DNA of 64,000 nucleotides from an uncultured Clostridia bacterium (GTDB lineage: Bacteria; Bacillota; Clostridia; TANB77; CAG-465), in assembly GCA_934130595.1 (NCBI GenBank), contig CAKOYF010000006.1, forward strand, positions 17,540 to 81,539. The letters run 5' to 3'. The position numbers were made by a program, and so were the translations under genes. Below the pieces are notes generated by a model. That model searched no databases. It saw nothing but the letters and a program-made list of their open reading frames with translations, and was not told the origin of the DNA. Below, one piece after another: positions 62,301-64,000 of the stretch. Positions within the stretch are counted from its first letter, which is position 1, and each line of letters begins with the position of its first letter.

Positions 62301-64000
62301 CAGGTATATGCTGAAACAAATGAAATTGTGACCTCAAATGTAACTGCTCAAGTCGTTTCTAGAATGATAGAGGGTATTGTATGGTATGATTTGGATAATG
62401 ATGGTATTATGGATGAAAATGAGCCTAAGGCTTCTAACGTAAAGCTAACATTGGTAGATAGTCAGGGAAATAATGTGACTGATACTCGAGGAAATATCGT
62501 CTCAGATATATTTACAGATGAGAATGGATATTATAGCTTTAAAAATTTAAGCGCAAATAACTATTATGTGAAAATATCAATGCCAGACTCTACATACATT
62601 CTAACAGAAAAAGAAGTTGGTACAAATGCAACTACAAATAGTAAGTTCGATCAAGATAATCAAGAAACTGATTTGATTACTAAATTAAATTCTGATACTT
62701 TGCCAAATTTAATTGTTTCAAATCAAAATGCAGGACTTGTAAAAAAGCCAACTAAAGTGGTAGCTAAATATAAAGAAGTTGGAACAGAAAATGAATTAAT
62801 CGATGATGAAACAATTGAAGGAAGAGTAGATGATCCATATACAACAATTGATAAAATTGAGGAAATAAATCAGCAAAATGATAATAAGTATAGTTTTGTA
62901 AGAGTAGATGGAGATGCAGAAGGAACTATGAAAACAGATACCATTTATGTAACTTATTGGTATCAAAAGAAAGAAACTAGTGTCTTGGTAAAATATGTAG
63001 ATATAGATACTAATGAAGAACTATATGATCAAGATGTGATAACAGGAAGAATAGATCAAGAATATACTACAGTTAACCAATTAGAAAATATAAATAAAAA
63101 ATATGGAGATATATATGAGTTTGTAAGAGTAGACGGAGAAACAGAAGGCAAAATGGAAGAAACTCAAAAAGTAATAACATATTATTATCAAAAGAAAAAT
63201 GGTGAAATTGAAGTAAATTACTTAGAGTATGGAACAAATAAGGTTTTAGCAGAAAAAGTAAGTAGTACACAACAAATAGGAACATCATACACAACTAAAG
63301 ATAAAATAGAAGAAATAAACAAAAATAATGATAATGCATATGAACTAATATCAGTAGTTGGTCCGACAACAGGAGAATATAAACTAGAAAAACAAGTAAT
63401 AACATATTATTACGCTAAAAAGAGTTCAAAGGTAGTAACAAGATACGTAGATATCGATACAAATGAAGAAATTTATGATTTCAACGTTGAAGCTGGTACA
63501 GTTGGACAAAAGTATACTACAGTTAACCAATTAGAAAATATAAATAAAAAATATGGAGATATATATGAGTTTGTAAGAGTAGACGGAGAAACAGAAGGCA
63601 AAATGGAAGAAACTCAAAAAGTAATAACATATTATTATCAAAAGAAAAATGGTGAAATTGAAGTAAATTACTTAGAGTATGGAACAAATAAGGTTTTAGC
63701 AGAAAAAGTAAGTAGTACACAACAAATAGGAACATCATACACAACTAAAGATAAAATAGAAGAAATAAACAAAAATAATGATAATGCATATGAACTAATA
63801 TCAGTAGTTGGTCCGACAACAGGAGAATATAAACTAGAAAAACAAGTAATAACATATTATTACGCTAAAAAGAGTTCAAAGGTAGTAACAAGATACGTAG
63901 ATATCGATACAAATGAAGAAATTTATGATTTCAACGTTGAAGCTGGTACAGTTGGACAAAAGTATACTACAGTTAACCAATTAGAAAATATAAATAAAAA
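59349..64000 (+). CDS. Second giant surface adhesin, paralogue of the pilus adhesin, cut by window edge
   Basis: The frame opens at ATG 59349 with AGGAGGAATT upstream and stays open to the edge (1550 residues). The signal peptide is about residues 1-26. The N-terminal region has the same RSFDQVTWTVENTM segment and layout as the adhesin at 48055, including the YNGDSRGTSY isopeptide-type domain. The SdrD B-like domain (IEGIVWYDLDNDGIMDENE) starts at about 1008, the same position as in its paralogue. MucBP-like units follow from about 1136, including a perfect 450-bp repeat. The sorting signal is expected beyond the edge. Own promoter; separated from the pilus genes by pepD. Confidence 0.88.
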   Translation, partial: MKKIRLIFITILSLILILNIDSVKAVAILEDDAAVVTSTDLKQLKTGTAPWDDNDEAGNDTSSDNLIVRSFDQVTWTVENTMEIKTGAERYTGGKIYFEVTVPEGFTSETFKWDLDSMNWIENPQLSNDGMTLSGCYSMKTIDPTVPGKQNLIFIGKVLGAKNGTVLDPVFKTWLNGNTEDEYCISKFDKIVVSSAPNYNVKISRNTYCDNRTSVNLNGKEINGRMLGYAIIFQLYNTNSSKGLRGIEYPTGEFLTDIKLKLYKAENGANVDITNEVNPILWQYYVAGTGARENAGFIQGREIYKGNSGYVYAGMHLTPYGYVTENRDNCIFNSGTPTMNQDGNIIHMSIKDYKFDGIFPRVTRDGKPNTATNYPPNVGCFSSIQFQIFVPDFNNYDNTGSYYLSVTDENMQSTSLSNVTSNIQNCITDDSTTVQYTQRKAGSYSSYLHLVKRKGNNLWITYCSSAWGAGDSRVYRGQEISICPQLMQSELNDDESKVRSINNLLKFDADCYKPVVLSNGKAFDVNTNEMNFKIWYATKKDGKNWNSQNEMNKATLDDMILYKRLDDIPEGYECTGIYMESTSGMLNSTNLILRFPFVIKETANINQTYGVTQLPVYYAEELDRTIYTVDNPDVVWPKSYVYRSQKDYIKSEFDKAGAIIKGTHYKDASWGNTAQVVGAEQSISISAIDPDTQEKKINYDMAKNEYDVTYKMSPVLKNTLNIDLGESDVTVDVIAKLPSSMSYVPNSSNYGEPEVTLNSDGTTTLKWTIYNCTVNKTIEPVVFKGHIKEDSSNGDEIVVDAEINADTTKIGTTRPPYRKAQTAIQVIDLAAHRLYKTTSTPVVEANGDIHYTISYKNNTDSVVNEFQLLDILPYNGDSRGTSYSGTMQVSRIVISQKDKNEKTLNSNENLKLYYTSDESAREATAKDENLGENWTLATSENIMSNITAFTVKGKVEAQGLVVVDIYIKTNGSKSKDKYSNSASTQVYAETNEIVTSNVTAQVVSRMIEGIVWYDLDNDGIMDENEPKASNVKLTLVDSQGNNVTDTRGNIVSDIFTDENGYYSFKNLSANNYYVKISMPDSTYILTEKEVGTNATTNSKFDQDNQETDLITKLNSDTLPNLIVSNQNAGLVKKPTKVVAKYKEVGTENELIDDETIEGRVDDPYTTIDKIEEINQQNDNKYSFVRVDGDAEGTMKTDTIYVTYWYQKKETSVLVKYVDIDTNEELYDQDVITGRIDQEYTTVNQLENINKKYGDIYEFVRVDGETEGKMEETQKVITYYYQKKNGEIEVNYLEYGTNKVLAEKVSSTQQIGTSYTTKDKIEEINKNNDNAYELISVVGPTTGEYKLEKQVITYYYAKKSSKVVTRYVDIDTNEEIYDFNVEAGTVGQKYTTVNQLENINKKYGDIYEFVRVDGETEGKMEETQKVITYYYQKKNGEIEVNYLEYGTNKVLAEKVSSTQQIGTSYTTKDKIEEINKNNDNAYELISVVGPTTGEYKLEKQVITYYYAKKSSKVVTRYVDIDTNEEIYDFNVEAGTVGQKYTTVNQLENINK
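63063..64000 (+). repeat. Perfect 450-bp tandem repeat of MucBP-like units
   Basis: Copy 1 is 63063-63512, copy 2 is 63513-63962 and copy 3 starts at 63963 and runs off the edge. I found no difference between copies 1 and 2. Each unit encodes 150 residues that form two MucBP-like modules, one with VRVDGETEGKMEE and one with ISVVGPTTGEYKLEK, each ending VITYYY. Copy number is at least 2.08 in the window. Confidence 0.95.

Noticed and set aside
63073..63744. Two identical 73-residue minus-strand ORFs
   Set aside because: They are shadows of the 450-bp repeat in the adhesin frame; they lack starts with ribosome sites.

Overview
The window is a very AT-rich, mostly plus-strand stretch from a low-GC anaerobic Firmicute, most plausibly a spore-forming gut clostridium. 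The evidence is a spoIVA spore-coat ATPase, an oxygen-sensitive class III ribonucleotide reductase with its activase (nrdD-nrdG), a choloylglycine/bile salt hydrolase, AGGAGG-type ribosome binding sites, frequent TTG starts and Gram-positive cell-wall anchored proteins. I cannot assign a genus from sequence alone.

Bases 1-31200 are mainly housekeeping and small transport or regulatory genes. They hold an Rrf2 regulator (partial)-cysteine desulfurase-mnmA thiolation cluster; spoIVA; a tandemly duplicated two-gene cassette of small membrane-anchored proteins (5038-7097); a J-domain membrane protein; pyrG; a site-2 protease, tsaD and a phosphoesterase; tRNA-Trp; a cation diffusion facilitator; a glycolipid glucosyltransferase with a PlsC acyltransferase; nrdD-nrdG; an Rpn/PD-(D/E)XK nuclease with a duplicated 3' end; a CadC-type repressor, HMA protein and metal P-type ATPase operon behind a perfect operator; and a DUF362-flavodoxin-guanine deaminase-cupin-hydrolase series. 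Nearly every unit is closed by a hairpin terminator that can be read directly.

Bases 31368-36566 are an ABC exporter (ATPase and two-module FtsX permease) with its own OmpR-type response regulator and histidine kinase, an arrangement like the Bce-type peptide-sensing and resistance modules. A frameshifted small HTH gene and a palindromic IS/MITE-like relic follow.

Bases 37548-64000 are a surface-protein region. A 574-residue twin-HTH regulator on the minus strand faces, across a dyad-containing intergenic region, two secreted proteins carrying the same PNPETGDN sorting signal and a membrane-anchored protein. After the bile salt hydrolase, a MATE transporter fused to a cytidylate-kinase-like domain, and a D,D-carboxypeptidase comes a complete sortase-assembled pilus locus: a large ancillary (tip-type) adhesin, two shaft-type pilins with pilin-motif lysines and LPxTGG signals, and two class C sortases with their catalytic His, Cys and Arg residues at identical positions. 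A dipeptidase gene then separates this locus from a second, paralogous giant adhesin, which runs off the window inside a perfect 450-bp tandem repeat of MucBP-like units.

The least explained parts, and the best candidates for undescribed biology, are the twin-HTH regulator with its surface proteins, the MATE-kinase fusion behind an attenuator-like leader, the duplicated small membrane-protein cassette, and the paired-adhesin pilus system with an expanding repeat.
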